Program-made: the position numbers and the translations under genes
NCBI GenBank assembly: GCA_963776735.1
Contig: CAVZNV010000001.1
Location: 1 to 64,000, forward strand
DNA length: 64,000 nt
Source: PALSA-612 sp963776735
GTDB taxonomy: Bacteria > Actinomycetota > Thermoleophilia > Gaiellales > Gaiellaceae
Reading direction: 5' to 3'
Shown: positions 24,452-32,660 of the stretch, piece after piece
Numbering within the stretch: position 1 is the first letter of the stretch
How the letters are laid out: each line of letters starts with the position of its first letter
Notes under the pieces: generated by a model
Told to the model about the DNA's origin: nothing
Database searches by the model: none
Seen by the model: the letters and a program-made list of their open reading frames with translations, nothing else

Positions 24452-25104
24452 CGGAGCGACTCGAAGCTGCCCCCGCCGCGGCGCTCGACGAAGCTGAGCC
24501 CGCGGATGAAGCTCGAGCGCCACTCGCTGCGGTCGACCTCGAAGCCCTCCTCGCGCATCATCGTCTCCAGCGTGGCTGCGTCGCGGAGGCCGATGTGCGT
24601 CGGATTCTGCGCCAGGATCAGGTCGCGGGCCTTCAGGCGCTCGATCGGGTGGAGCGGGTTCGGCGTGTAGAGCGAGAGCGTGCCGCCCCGCCGGAGCACG
24701 CGGTGCGTCTCACGGAGCATGGCCCGGAAGGTTTCGTCGTCGAGGTGCTCGACGAGGTCGGCGGCGACGGCCTTGTCGAACGAGGCGTCCTCGAAAGGCA
24801 GTCGTGCGACGTTTGCGAGCTGGAACTCGAGTCCGGGGAAGAGCTCGCGCGCTTTCTCGACCGCGAGCGGCTCGGCGTCGACCCCGACCGTCGCACAGCC
24901 GAGCGTCGAGAGGTAGTGCGAGATCGCGCCGGCGGCGCAGCCGAGGTCGAGCACGCGGTCTCCCGCCTGCGGCTCGACGAGTGACTGCACGGCCTCGAGC
25001 CGCAGCTCGGTCCATGCCGTTCGCTCCAGGTACGCGGAAGCCATGGTGTCCATGAACGCCTCGTCGTACTCGGACGGGGCCCGTCGGAACGCCGGCAGCT
25101 GCAT
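24421..25104 (-). CDS. Class I SAM-dependent methyltransferase (UbiG/COQ3-like)
   Basis: A 227-residue methyltransferase. The SAM site is VLDLGCAAGAISHYLSTLG (about residues 47-65), followed by TVGVDAEPLAVEKARELFPG, the region FDKAVAADLVEHLDDE and LRRGGTLSLYTPNPLH. The PNP motif is typical of small-molecule or sugar methylation. The frame is open for 151 more codons upstream, but the start is set at ATG 25104 because a CAGACT -10-like hexamer ends six bases before it and the extra residues are translations of a 12-base tandem repeat. It is divergent from the MFS gene. Confidence 0.85.
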   Translation of the reverse strand: MQLPAFRRAPSEYDEAFMDTMASAYLERTAWTELRLEAVQSLVEPQAGDRVLDLGCAAGAISHYLSTLGCATVGVDAEPLAVEKARELFPGLEFQLANVARLPFEDASFDKAVAADLVEHLDDETFRAMLRETHRVLRRGGTLSLYTPNPLHPIERLKARDLILAQNPTHIGLRDAATLETMMREEGFEVDRSEWRSSFIRGLSFVERRGGGSFESLRYRLCVRGRR

Positions 25105-25114
25105 CGGCCCAGTC

Positions 25115-25186
25115 TGCCTCAGAGCCTGGCTCTGAGCGTGCCTCTGCGACTTGCTCTGCGACTGCCTCTGCGACTTGCTCTGAGAC
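25115..25186. repeat. Tandem 24-bp (2 x 12-bp) repeat between divergent promoters
   Basis: Three 24-base units are at 25115-25138, 25139-25162 and 25163-25186. Units 2 and 3 differ by one base, and unit 1 is degenerate. Each unit is itself two 12-mers (TGCCTCTGCGAC and TTGCTCTGCGAC). The array lies between the start of the methyltransferase and that of the MFS gene. It could be a set of binding sites or a slippage-prone array. It is far too short-unit and spacerless to be CRISPR. Confidence 0.8.
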
Positions 25187-25232
25187 CGGGACATGTCTGA
25201 TAGGGACACTGTCCGTTCGCCGGGGAGCGGGG

Positions 25233-25238
25233 TAGGCT
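25233..25238 (+). promoter_or_regulatory. -10 element of the MFS/GNAT/GT4/ligase operon
   Basis: TAGGCT ends eight bases before the GTG at 25247. On the other strand CAGACT (25111-25116) ends six bases before the methyltransferase ATG. The tandem repeat lies between the two. Confidence 0.45.
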
Positions 25239-25246
25239 GCCCGTCT

Positions 25247-26488
25247 GTGAGGTTCCGAGACCGGGTTGGCCCGCTGGCCGAGCGGGACTTCCGGCTCCTC
25301 TTCTCGGCCACGATGGTCACGACCGCCGGCGACCGGCTGGCGTCGATCGCGCTTGCCTTCGCCGTGCTCGACCTGCACCACGGCGGCGTGGTGCAGCTCG
25401 GAATCGTGCTCGCGGCGCGCATGGCCACGCAGGCGGGGGTCGCGCTCTTCGGCGGCGTCCTCTCCGACCGGTTACCGCGGAACCTCGTGATCGTCGGCGC
25501 CTCGCTCGTCCAGGCGGGCGCGCAGATCGCGACCGCGGCGCTCGTCCTCGCGGACACGTCCTCGATCGCAGCGATCGTCGTGGCCCAGGCGATCTACGGT
25601 GCCGGCGACGGCCTCGTCGAGCCGGCCGAGCGCGGGTTGATCTTCCAGATCGTGAGCCCGGCTCGGCTACAGGAGGCGAACGCGCTCAACGGGCTCTCCC
25701 GGAGCCTCGTCGGTGTCCTCGGCTACGCGGTCGGCGGCGCGATCGTCGTCGCCGGCAGCCCCGGCGTCGCGCTCGCGGTCGACGCCGCCTCGTTCGTGAT
25801 CTGCGCAGGGCTCCTCGCCGCGATCCACGTCCCACCGCGACCGGCCCGGGAGCACGAATCGACCTTCTTCGCCGACCTGCGCGAGGGCTGGCAGGAGTTC
25901 TCGTCCCGGGACTGGCTCTGGAGCTGCGTTGTCCTGTACGGGCTCGGCAACCTGTCCTTCTCGGGCGTCTGGCTCGTCCTCGGGCCCTCGATCGCGAAGG
26001 CGCATCTCGGCGGCGCGGGCGCGTGGGCCGTCGTGCTGACCGCGATGGGGATCGGCTCTGTCGTCGGCGGCCTCGCCGGCATCCGCTACCGGCCCGAACG
26101 GCCGCTGCTCGCCTGCTGCATCGCACCCTTGCCCGTGGTCGCCCAGATGGCCGCGCTCGCGCTCCACGTCCCGACCGCCGGCCTCGCCGCGATCACCTTC
26201 GTGGGCGGTGCCGGCCTCGCCGTCCATCTCACGCTCTGGGCGACCGTGTTCCAGCAGAACGTTCCCGAGCGGGCCCAGTCGCGCGTGACGGCCTACGACT
26301 ACCTCGGCTCGTTCGTGCTGCTCCCGGTCGGCACCGCGATCGCCGGCCCGGTCGCCGACGCGCTGGGTGTGACGACGGCCGTGTGGGCCGGTACGGCATT
26401 CTCGGCTGCCTGCATGATCTCGATCCTCTTCCTCCGATCCGTTCGCGAGCTGCGCCGAGCCGAGCCCACCGCCGTCGCCGCGGCCTGA
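25247..26488 (+). CDS. MFS transporter
   Basis: A 413-residue major facilitator of the MFS_3/enterobactin-exporter-like group with about 12 hydrophobic segments. It opens with GPLAERDFRLLFSATMVTTA and has the loop motif GGVLSDRLPRNLVIVGASL (about residue 72). I chose GTG 25247 over an ATG-like start 18 codons upstream, because a TAGGCT hexamer ends eight bases before it. It is followed after two bases by a GNAT gene. Exporters of this type carry drugs or metabolites; a direct role in the glycan pathway is not shown. Confidence 0.85.
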   Translation: MRFRDRVGPLAERDFRLLFSATMVTTAGDRLASIALAFAVLDLHHGGVVQLGIVLAARMATQAGVALFGGVLSDRLPRNLVIVGASLVQAGAQIATAALVLADTSSIAAIVVAQAIYGAGDGLVEPAERGLIFQIVSPARLQEANALNGLSRSLVGVLGYAVGGAIVVAGSPGVALAVDAASFVICAGLLAAIHVPPRPAREHESTFFADLREGWQEFSSRDWLWSCVVLYGLGNLSFSGVWLVLGPSIAKAHLGGAGAWAVVLTAMGIGSVVGGLAGIRYRPERPLLACCIAPLPVVAQMAALALHVPTAGLAAITFVGGAGLAVHLTLWATVFQQNVPERAQSRVTAYDYLGSFVLLPVGTAIAGPVADALGVTTAVWAGTAFSAACMISILFLRSVRELRRAEPTAVAAA

Positions 26489-26490
26489 CC

Positions 26491-26988
26491 ATGCGGATCG
26501 AGACCGAGCGGCTCGTCCTCAGGCCCGTGCACGCGGACGACCTCGTCGGCTACCGCAGGCTCGGAATCCGGCTCGATGCGGCGCAACGCGAGGTCGAGTA
26601 CGCCGTCCGGCACTGGTCCGAGCACGGCTTCGGGCCGTGGGCCGTGCTCGAGCGGGGAGAGAGCCGCCTGGCCGGCGTCCTCGAGGTGCACTGCGCGGGT
26701 GAGGGGATCGGCGGCATCGAGCCCGACGAAGTGGAGATCGGCTGGACGGTCGCACCCGAGCTTCGTCGGCGCGGCATCGCGCTCGAGGCCGCTCGCGCAG
26801 CTGTCGCCGACGCCTTCGACCGCATACGGCCGCCGCACCTGGTCGCCTACATCCGTCCGGAAAACGAGGCGTCGCTCCGCATCGCGGCGGCCCTCGGCAT
26901 GCGCGACGACGGAGACGGCACGACGAGATCGGGCGAACGCATGCGCATCTTCCGCCTGCCGCGCCCGACTACCATCGACGAGGCTTGA
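26491..26988 (+). CDS. GNAT family N-acetyltransferase (RimJ/RimL-like)
   Basis: A 165-residue acyltransferase. It starts with the typical MRIETERLVLRPVHADDL and has IGWTVAPELRRRGIALEAAR (acetyl-CoA pyrophosphate loop, R-R-x-G-I-A, about residues 88-107). It ends with YIRPENEASLRIAAALGM. It transfers an acetyl group from acetyl-CoA to an amine. In this setting the target could be an amino sugar nucleotide or a ribosomal or small-molecule amine; the sequence does not decide. The next gene's TTG start overlaps its stop (TTGA). Confidence 0.85.
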   Translation: MRIETERLVLRPVHADDLVGYRRLGIRLDAAQREVEYAVRHWSEHGFGPWAVLERGESRLAGVLEVHCAGEGIGGIEPDEVEIGWTVAPELRRRGIALEAARAAVADAFDRIRPPHLVAYIRPENEASLRIAAALGMRDDGDGTTRSGERMRIFRLPRPTTIDEA

Positions 26989-28241
26989 AGGTCCTGCTCG
27001 TAACGCTCTACTTCCCGCCCGCCGGGGGCGGCGGCGTCCAGCGCCCGCTCAAGCTCGCCACGCACCTGCCCGCCTACGGGATCGAGACGCACGTGCTCGC
27101 GCCGGACGACCCGAAGTGGGTGCACCGCGACGACGAGCTCAAGCCGCCCACGCAGGCGTGGGTGCACCGGGCGCAGTACCTCGGGCCGAGCGGCAAGCGG
27201 CCCGGCGACGAGCTCCACGGCACCGAGGGCTTCGAGCGCTTCGCGACGCAGGTGCGGCTGTTCGGTCGCCGCCTGCTCGTGCCGGACGAGAACGTGAGCT
27301 GGAACCTGACCGCGATCCCGGCGGCGGTCCGCATCGTCAGGAACGAGGGCATCGACGCCGTGATCACGACGTCGCCGCCGAACTCGATCCACCTGATCGG
27401 CGCCGCGGTCAAGCGAATGACCGGCGCGCGGTGGGTCGCCGACCTGCGCGACTCGATCGCCGCGCATCCGCACCGGCGCACGGACAGCCTCGCCGTTCAG
27501 ATGAAGGAGAAGACCTCGGAGGGGATCGCGAAGCTCGTCGCGCACTCTGCAGATGCGATCGTCGCAGCGGCCGACGCGATCGCCGACGAGGCGCGCTCGC
27601 TCGAGCCGCACGCCGAGGTGACGACGATCCCGAACGGCTGCGATTTCGACGACTTCGACGGGATCGAGTACCGGCGCGGCGATCGGTTCACGCTCACGCA
27701 CGCGGGGAGCTTCTTCGGGCGGCGCGACCCGAAGCCGTTCCTCCAGGCGCTCGCCGACTCGCAGCTCGACGCGGTCGTCCGCTTCGTTGGCGACTTCCGC
27801 CCGGCCGACCGCGAGTTCGCCGACGCGCTCGGACTCGGCGACCGGGTCGAGCTCGTTCCGTACACCTCCCACCGGCACGCGCTCGAGCTGCAGCGCTCGT
27901 CCGACGCGCTCTTGCTGCTGATCCCGGAGGCCGACGGGCGCGGCAAGGGCGTGCTCTCCGGGAAAGTGTTCGAGTACCTGGCCGCCGAGCGGCCGATCCT
28001 CGCGGTCGTTCCGCCCGACGGCGCCGCCGCCGGCCTGATCCGCGACGTGGGGAACGGCGTCGTCGCGCCGCCGGAGGACGTGACGGCGATTCGCGACGCG
28101 CTGACGGGTCTCTACGAGCGCTGGCGGACGGGCGCGCTGAACGGCGCGCCGCTTCCCGACGACGTTCGGCAGCGGCTCGACCGCCGCTCGCGCGTCCGCG
28201 AGTATGCCGACCTGCTGCTGAACCTGGAGGCGCCGCGGTGA
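26985..28241 (+). CDS. GT4 glycosyltransferase
   Basis: A 418-residue GT-B transferase. The N-terminal glycine-rich loop is TLYFPPAGGGGVQRPLKLAT (residues 7-26). Later regions are VITTSPPNSIHLIG, VTTIPNGCDFDDFD, FTLTHAGSFFGRRDPKPFL and GKVFEYLAAERPILAVVPPD (the E-x7-E-like C-terminal site). It adds a sugar with retention of configuration on the cytoplasmic face. The start is TTG within the GNAT stop, and its end overlaps the O-antigen-ligase gene (GTGA), so four genes are coupled. Confidence 0.9.
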   Translation: MKVLLVTLYFPPAGGGGVQRPLKLATHLPAYGIETHVLAPDDPKWVHRDDELKPPTQAWVHRAQYLGPSGKRPGDELHGTEGFERFATQVRLFGRRLLVPDENVSWNLTAIPAAVRIVRNEGIDAVITTSPPNSIHLIGAAVKRMTGARWVADLRDSIAAHPHRRTDSLAVQMKEKTSEGIAKLVAHSADAIVAAADAIADEARSLEPHAEVTTIPNGCDFDDFDGIEYRRGDRFTLTHAGSFFGRRDPKPFLQALADSQLDAVVRFVGDFRPADREFADALGLGDRVELVPYTSHRHALELQRSSDALLLLIPEADGRGKGVLSGKVFEYLAAERPILAVVPPDGAAAGLIRDVGNGVVAPPEDVTAIRDALTGLYERWRTGALNGAPLPDDVRQRLDRRSRVREYADLLLNLEAPR

Positions 28242-29620
28242 AGTTCCGGCCGGTGCGCTTCTTCTTCCTCGCGACCGTCTTCTGCGCGACCTGGGAGAAG
28301 CTCTCCTGGAACGTCGCCGGCAGCATCGGGATTGCGGACGTCTTCGCGATCGGGTTCATCGTCACGTTCGGCGTGGCCGAGATCCAGCACCGCGACCGCC
28401 GCTTCGTCAGGACAGCGTTCGTCGTGGCGTTCTTCGCGCTCCTGTTCCTGCTCGTCTACCTCGCCGGCTACTTCACGCTCGAGTCCGGCCAGGCGGTGCA
28501 GCAGTACTGGAAGGGCTTCATCAAGTGGGGCATCCACATCCTCTTCGTGCTCCTCGGCGTGATCTATCTCTCGCGCCGTACGAAGCGCTTCTACCTCCAG
28601 ACGATCGGGTTCTTCACCGCCGGCATGGTGCTGAACGCGATCTACGCGGTCCTGCAGTTGCTCGCGGCGCGCGGGGGGACGAACCTCGACAACCTCTTCA
28701 TCAACAAGATCACCGGCGGCTCGTACTCGATCAACGTCTACGGGATCTTCCAGCAGACCGGCAACATCTACCGCCCGAACGCGCTTACGGGCGACCCGAA
28801 CCACCTCGGCATCATGCTCGTGCTGCCGCTGCTGATGCTCCTGCCGGTCTACCTGCGGATGGACAAGGGCAACCCATGGAAGGTGAAGCTCGGGCTGACG
28901 CTGGCGTTCCTGCTCGTCGTCGAGATCCTGACGCTGTCGCGGAGCGGGCTCGGCGGTCTGATCCTCGGCCTGATCCTGATCGCGATCCCGTACCGGCACC
29001 GCATCTTCTCGCGGCAGGTGCTGATCCCGGTCGGGGTCGTCGCGCTCGGCTTCGTCGTCCTGGTCGCGAGCAGCCCGGCGTACTTCATCAAGATCATCCA
29101 GTCGCGCGTGCAGACGGGCGGGAACTCGACCTCGGCGCACTTCAGCGTCTACGACTTCATCCCAGCGATCCTCCACTCGCACCCGGCGTTCGGTCTCGGC
29201 CTGAACAACTTCGCCGTCTACTACCAGGAGGTCACCGGCCAGGCGAACTGGGGACCGCACTCGTACTACGTGGCGCTGATCGTCGAGACCGGGCTCGTCG
29301 GAACGGTCGTCTTCGCGATCTTCCTCGTATACCTGTTCGCCCGCATGGTCTTCGCCCGCCGGCTCGGGATCTCGCTGACGGAGGCGGGCGACCCGGACGG
29401 CGATCGCATCGTGACGCCGTTCGCGTGGGGCATCGCCGCCGGCCTCGTCGGGACGCTGTTCGCGAACGTCTTCTACCTGACGATGTCCTTCTACTACTTC
29501 TACGTCTTCGTCACGCTGCTTCTCGCGCTGCCGATCGTGTACGGCGTCCGCGCAGCCGCGTCCGAACGGCGGCGCACGGCTCCGGCTGTCGCGGCTACGC
29601 CCGCCGTCGGTACAGCGTGA
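28238..29620 (+). CDS. O-antigen ligase/polymerase family membrane protein
   Basis: A 460-residue protein with about 11-12 hydrophobic segments. The large periplasmic loop and the Wzy_C signature region LTLSRSGLGGLILGLILIAI, SSPAYFIKIIQSRVQTGGNS and HSHPAFGLGLNNFAVYYQEV (about residue 310-330) are typical of O-antigen ligase/polymerase (PF04932-type) proteins. These join or polymerise lipid-linked glycans outside the inner membrane. Its presence implies some lipid-linked glycan reaches the outer leaflet. The end overlaps the convergent gene at 29595 by 26 bases. Confidence 0.85.
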   Translation: MKFRPVRFFFLATVFCATWEKLSWNVAGSIGIADVFAIGFIVTFGVAEIQHRDRRFVRTAFVVAFFALLFLLVYLAGYFTLESGQAVQQYWKGFIKWGIHILFVLLGVIYLSRRTKRFYLQTIGFFTAGMVLNAIYAVLQLLAARGGTNLDNLFINKITGGSYSINVYGIFQQTGNIYRPNALTGDPNHLGIMLVLPLLMLLPVYLRMDKGNPWKVKLGLTLAFLLVVEILTLSRSGLGGLILGLILIAIPYRHRIFSRQVLIPVGVVALGFVVLVASSPAYFIKIIQSRVQTGGNSTSAHFSVYDFIPAILHSHPAFGLGLNNFAVYYQEVTGQANWGPHSYYVALIVETGLVGTVVFAIFLVYLFARMVFARRLGISLTEAGDPDGDRIVTPFAWGIAAGLVGTLFANVFYLTMSFYYFYVFVTLLLALPIVYGVRAAASERRRTAPAVAATPAVGTA

Positions 29621-31013
29621 AGCCGTCGTCCTGGCTCGACCTCCAGACGACGGCCCACCGGGCGGGGCTGATCAGCGCCGGGCAGAGATGGGCGTCGGCG
29701 AGCGCGTACCGGAAGGAGTCCGGCGGCGGCGTCCCTTTCGCGGTCGCCCACGGCACGCCCGCCTGCGGGCGCACGACGAGCGTGGCGCCGGTCTCGCGGC
29801 TCACGTAGTACGCGATCGCGCTCGAGCCCTCCTGGCACGAGATGTAGACCGGCCTGCCGCGGGTGGCGGCGACGGCGGTGCCGGAGCGCGCGAACTCGCC
29901 GATCGACGCGAGCGGGCCGAACAGCTCGTTTGACCGCACCGACACCCAGGCCAGCGCCCAGACGAAGACGGCGCCGAGGGCGACGGCACGGAGCGCGACG
30001 TTCGGAAGCCGCGAGGCGACGAGCGCGGGAGCAGCGGCCGCCATCGGCGCCACGATCCCGAAGACGAAGCCCGTCCACTGGACGAAGACGACCGCGAACG
30101 CGCAGAAGACGACGAGTGGGATCAGGTCGACGAGCAGCGTGTCCGTTCCGCGGTGCCGCCGCCAGAGCACGTATGCCGACCAGACGACCGCGAAGGCGGC
30201 GATCAGCCAGAAGTAGTGCGAGCGGATCTGCGTCGGGACGTTCGAGAGCCGGAACTGCGAGGTGTAGGTGCCGTGCGCCGCGAGCACGCGTACCGCGAGC
30301 GCGACGACGATCCCGACGCCGAGCACGAACCAGATGCGGGCGCGCGGCACGCTGTGGCGGCGGTGCGCGTCGATCACGAGCAGGAGGTAGGCAGGGAGGA
30401 AGACGAGGAACTGGGCCTTCGTCAGCGCGCCGAGGACGATCAGCCCGGCGCTGACCGCGTACCAGACCGCCGGCCGCGTCCGGGCGCGCGGCTCGGCGAA
30501 CCAGAGCAGCCCGAGCGCGGCGGCGACGATCACCCACTTCTCCTGCAGGCTCGGGAAGGCGAACAGGTCGAGCGTCCACGGGAAGGCGATCGCCGCGGCG
30601 CCGTAGACGCCGTAGAAGACGAGCCGGCGCTCGGCCGGGACGCGGAGCGCTCGCGCCAGCGCGTAGCCTGCGAGGCCGAGCGCGAGCCCTGTCGCCGCCC
30701 AGTTGAGCACGAACAGCGCCGTGGGGCTCGAGTAGCCGATCCGGTACTCGACGTAGGCGAGCGCCCAGTAGAACGGCCGCACCATCCCCCAGGTGTCGAA
30801 GTCGGCCGAGACATGGCTCCACCAGACGTGCCAGAAGCCTTCATGGCCGACCTGGGCGACCATCCCGAGCAGCGACGCGTCGTCCTCGATCCCGTAGAAC
30901 GGCCCGAAGACGAGGATCGCGACGAGCACCGCGACGAGCGGCAGGACGGCGACCGCCACCGGGAAAGCGTGCCGCGGCCCTTTCCGCGCCCTGACGGACG
31001 GGAGAGCGACCAC
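29595..31013 (-). CDS. Polytopic membrane protein, GT-C-like, unknown
   Basis: A 472-residue membrane protein with about 10-11 hydrophobic segments and a soluble C-terminal region (RPVYISCQEGSSAIAYYVSR). The first loop, FYGIEDDASLLGMVAQVGHE (about residues 38-57), holds an acidic pair placed as in GT-C transferases. I do not recognise a named family. The GTG start at 31013 follows a CACAAT-like hexamer on the minus strand. It is divergent from the NeuB-like operon. A role as a lipid-linked sugar transferase is an inference. Confidence 0.65.
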   Translation of the reverse strand: MVALPSVRARKGPRHAFPVAVAVLPLVAVLVAILVFGPFYGIEDDASLLGMVAQVGHEGFWHVWWSHVSADFDTWGMVRPFYWALAYVEYRIGYSSPTALFVLNWAATGLALGLAGYALARALRVPAERRLVFYGVYGAAAIAFPWTLDLFAFPSLQEKWVIVAAALGLLWFAEPRARTRPAVWYAVSAGLIVLGALTKAQFLVFLPAYLLLVIDAHRRHSVPRARIWFVLGVGIVVALAVRVLAAHGTYTSQFRLSNVPTQIRSHYFWLIAAFAVVWSAYVLWRRHRGTDTLLVDLIPLVVFCAFAVVFVQWTGFVFGIVAPMAAAAPALVASRLPNVALRAVALGAVFVWALAWVSVRSNELFGPLASIGEFARSGTAVAATRGRPVYISCQEGSSAIAYYVSRETGATLVVRPQAGVPWATAKGTPPPDSFRYALADAHLCPALISPARWAVVWRSSQDDGFTLYRRRA

Positions 31014-31043
31014 CGTCGCATTGTGCCGACCGCACGCGCTAAC

Positions 31044-31059
31044 GGCCTGCTAACAGGCC
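31044..31059. repeat. Small perfect hairpin in a divergent promoter region
   Basis: GGCCTG (31044-31049), loop CTAA, and CAGGCC (31054-31059) lie midway between the divergent starts at 31013 and 31081. It may be an operator shared by the membrane-protein gene and the NeuB-like operon. Confidence 0.45.
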
Positions 31060-31066
31060 CTCGCTA

Positions 31067-31072
31067 TACCAT
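31067..31072 (+). promoter_or_regulatory. -10 element of the NeuB-like operon
   Basis: TACCAT ends eight bases before the ATG at 31081; the overlapping TATACC at 31065-31070 is an alternative. Either would give a leaderless or very short leader transcript. Confidence 0.5.
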
Positions 31073-31080
31073 CGGCGGGC

Positions 31081-32175
31081 ATGCGTGAGCTCGTAGTCGA
31101 CGGCAGGAAGATCACCGAGGACGGCGCCCCCTACGTCATCGCCGAGGTCGGTCACAACCATCAGGGCTCGCTGATGAAGGCCGTCGACCTCCTGCAGGCG
31201 GCGAAGGAGTCCGGGGCAGATGCGGTCAAGCTCCAGAAGCGCGACAACGCGACGCTCTACACGCGCGCGATGTACGACCAGCCGTACGACCACGAGAACA
31301 GCTTCGGTCGCACCTACGGCGAGCATCGCGAGGCGCTCGAGCTCTCCGACAAGGACTGGTTCGAGCTCATGCACCGGTCTCGCGAGATCGGCATCACGCT
31401 GTTCGGCACGGCATTCGACCAGCGGAGCGCGGACTTCCTGGCCGAGATCGGCTCGCCGGCGTTCAAGGTCGCGTCCGCCGACCTCGTCAACACGCCGCTC
31501 CTGCGGCGGGTCGCCTCATACGGGAAGCCGGTGTTCCTGTCCACGGGCGGCGGGACGCTCGAGGACGTCGAGCGCGCGGTCGAGACGATCCTCCCCATCA
31601 ACGAGCAGCTCTGCCTGATGCAGTGCACGGCCGCCTATCCCGCCGAGGCCGAGGACCTGAACCTGCGCGTGATCGCCACCTACCGCGAGCGCTTCCCCGA
31701 CCTCGTCATCGGTCTCTCCGACCACCAGAACGGCTACACGATGTCGCTGCTCGGCTACATGCTCGGTGCGCGCGTGATCGAGAAGCACTTCACCTTGAAC
31801 CACGCCTGGAAGGGCACCGACCACGCGTTCTCGCTGATGCCGGACGGGATGCGGCGGCTCGTGCGCGACCTGCAGCGCGCCCCGCTCGCGCTCGGCGACG
31901 GCGTCAAACGGCCGCTGCCGTGCGAGGAAAGCGCGATTCGCAAGATGGGCAAGCAGCTCGTCGCCGCGCGCGACCTGCCGTCCGGGCACGTGCTCGCGGC
32001 CGGTGATCTCGACTCGAAGTCGCCGGCGGAAGGCGGGCTGCCGCCGTTCGAGCTGGGCTCGCTGCTCGGACGGCGCCTGCGCAGGCGGCTCGCGTTCGAG
32101 CAGGCCGTGACCCTCGAGGACCTCGAGCCCGTCGAGGAGCCTCTCGCCGCCCAGCGCGGCAGCGCCGAGCATTGA
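31081..32175 (+). CDS. NeuB-like sialic/nonulosonic acid synthase
   Basis: A 364-residue synthase that condenses phosphoenolpyruvate with an aldose to form a 3-deoxy-2-keto sugar acid. The TIM barrel (residues 1-280) has VIAEVGHNHQGSLMKAVDLL, GADAVKLQKR, LFGTAFDQRSADFL, FKVASADLVNTPLL, MQCTAAYPAEAEDLNL and IEKHFTLNHAWKGTDHAFSL. A C-terminal SAF domain (about 295-355) starts at KQLVAARDLPSGHVLAAGDL. The usual family length is 335-360. Its neighbours (HAD phosphatase, SDR, aldehyde dehydrogenase, reductase, CMP-synthetase) overlap one another, so this is the core of one pathway. The aldose substrate is unknown. Confidence 0.9.
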   Translation: MRELVVDGRKITEDGAPYVIAEVGHNHQGSLMKAVDLLQAAKESGADAVKLQKRDNATLYTRAMYDQPYDHENSFGRTYGEHREALELSDKDWFELMHRSREIGITLFGTAFDQRSADFLAEIGSPAFKVASADLVNTPLLRRVASYGKPVFLSTGGGTLEDVERAVETILPINEQLCLMQCTAAYPAEAEDLNLRVIATYRERFPDLVIGLSDHQNGYTMSLLGYMLGARVIEKHFTLNHAWKGTDHAFSLMPDGMRRLVRDLQRAPLALGDGVKRPLPCEESAIRKMGKQLVAARDLPSGHVLAAGDLDSKSPAEGGLPPFELGSLLGRRLRRRLAFEQAVTLEDLEPVEEPLAAQRGSAEH

Positions 32176-32660
32176 GCGGCATCGAGACGCTGCTCCAGAC
32201 GCTGCGGCTCGCCGTCTTCGACTTCGACGGCGTGTTTACGGACAACTCGGTCTGGGTCGACCAGGACGGCCGCGAGTCGGTGCTGTGCTCTCGCGCGGAC
32301 GGGTTCGGGCTCGCGCGGCTTCGCGAGGTCGGCGTTGACGCGGTCGTGCTGACGACGGAGACGGTGCCGATCGCGGTTGCGCGCGCGAAGAAGCTCGAGA
32401 TCGACTGCCGCCACGGGCTCGGCGACAAGCTCGCCGCGCTGCGCGAGGAGGCGGCGGCGCGCGAGGTCTCGCTCGAGGAGACCGCCTACGTCGGCAACGA
32501 CGTGAACGACGCGGACTGCCTGCGCGCGGTCGGGCTGGCGGTGTGCCCTGCCGACGCGTGGCCCGAGGTGGCGAGCCTCGCACGCTGGCGGCTCGAGCGG
32601 CGCGGCGGCGAGGGCTGCGTGCGGGAGTTCTGCGACGCCGTCTGGACGGCGCGGCGATGA
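32172..32660 (+). CDS. KdsC-like HAD phosphatase
   Basis: A 162-residue HAD-superfamily enzyme of the KdsC type, without a cap domain. Motif I is FDFDGVFTDN (residues 15-24), motif II AVVLTTETV, motif III the lysine in GLGDKLAAL, and motif IV YVGNDVNDADCL. KdsC-type enzymes release phosphate from 3-deoxy-2-keto sugar acid phosphates, and C-terminal HAD domains of CMP-sialate synthetases are close relatives. Placed straight after NeuB, it implies that the condensation product is phosphorylated. The start is TTG, overlapping the synthase stop. Confidence 0.9.
   Translation: MSGIETLLQTLRLAVFDFDGVFTDNSVWVDQDGRESVLCSRADGFGLARLREVGVDAVVLTTETVPIAVARAKKLEIDCRHGLGDKLAALREEAAAREVSLEETAYVGNDVNDADCLRAVGLAVCPADAWPEVASLARWRLERRGGEGCVREFCDAVWTARR

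Noticed and set aside
25115..25186. CRISPR array
   Set aside because: The repeats are directly adjacent 12/24-mers with no spacers and no cas genes nearby.
25105..25557. N-terminal extension of the methyltransferase (S/Q/K-rich)
   Set aside because: It is just the translation of the tandem repeat and the opposite strand of the MFS gene. A -10-like hexamer places the start at 25104.
26576..28237. N-terminal extension of the O-antigen-ligase-like protein (554 codons)
   Set aside because: The frame upstream of 28238 overlaps the GNAT and GT4 genes in another frame and is arginine-rich noise. GTG 28238 overlaps the GT4 stop, as elsewhere.
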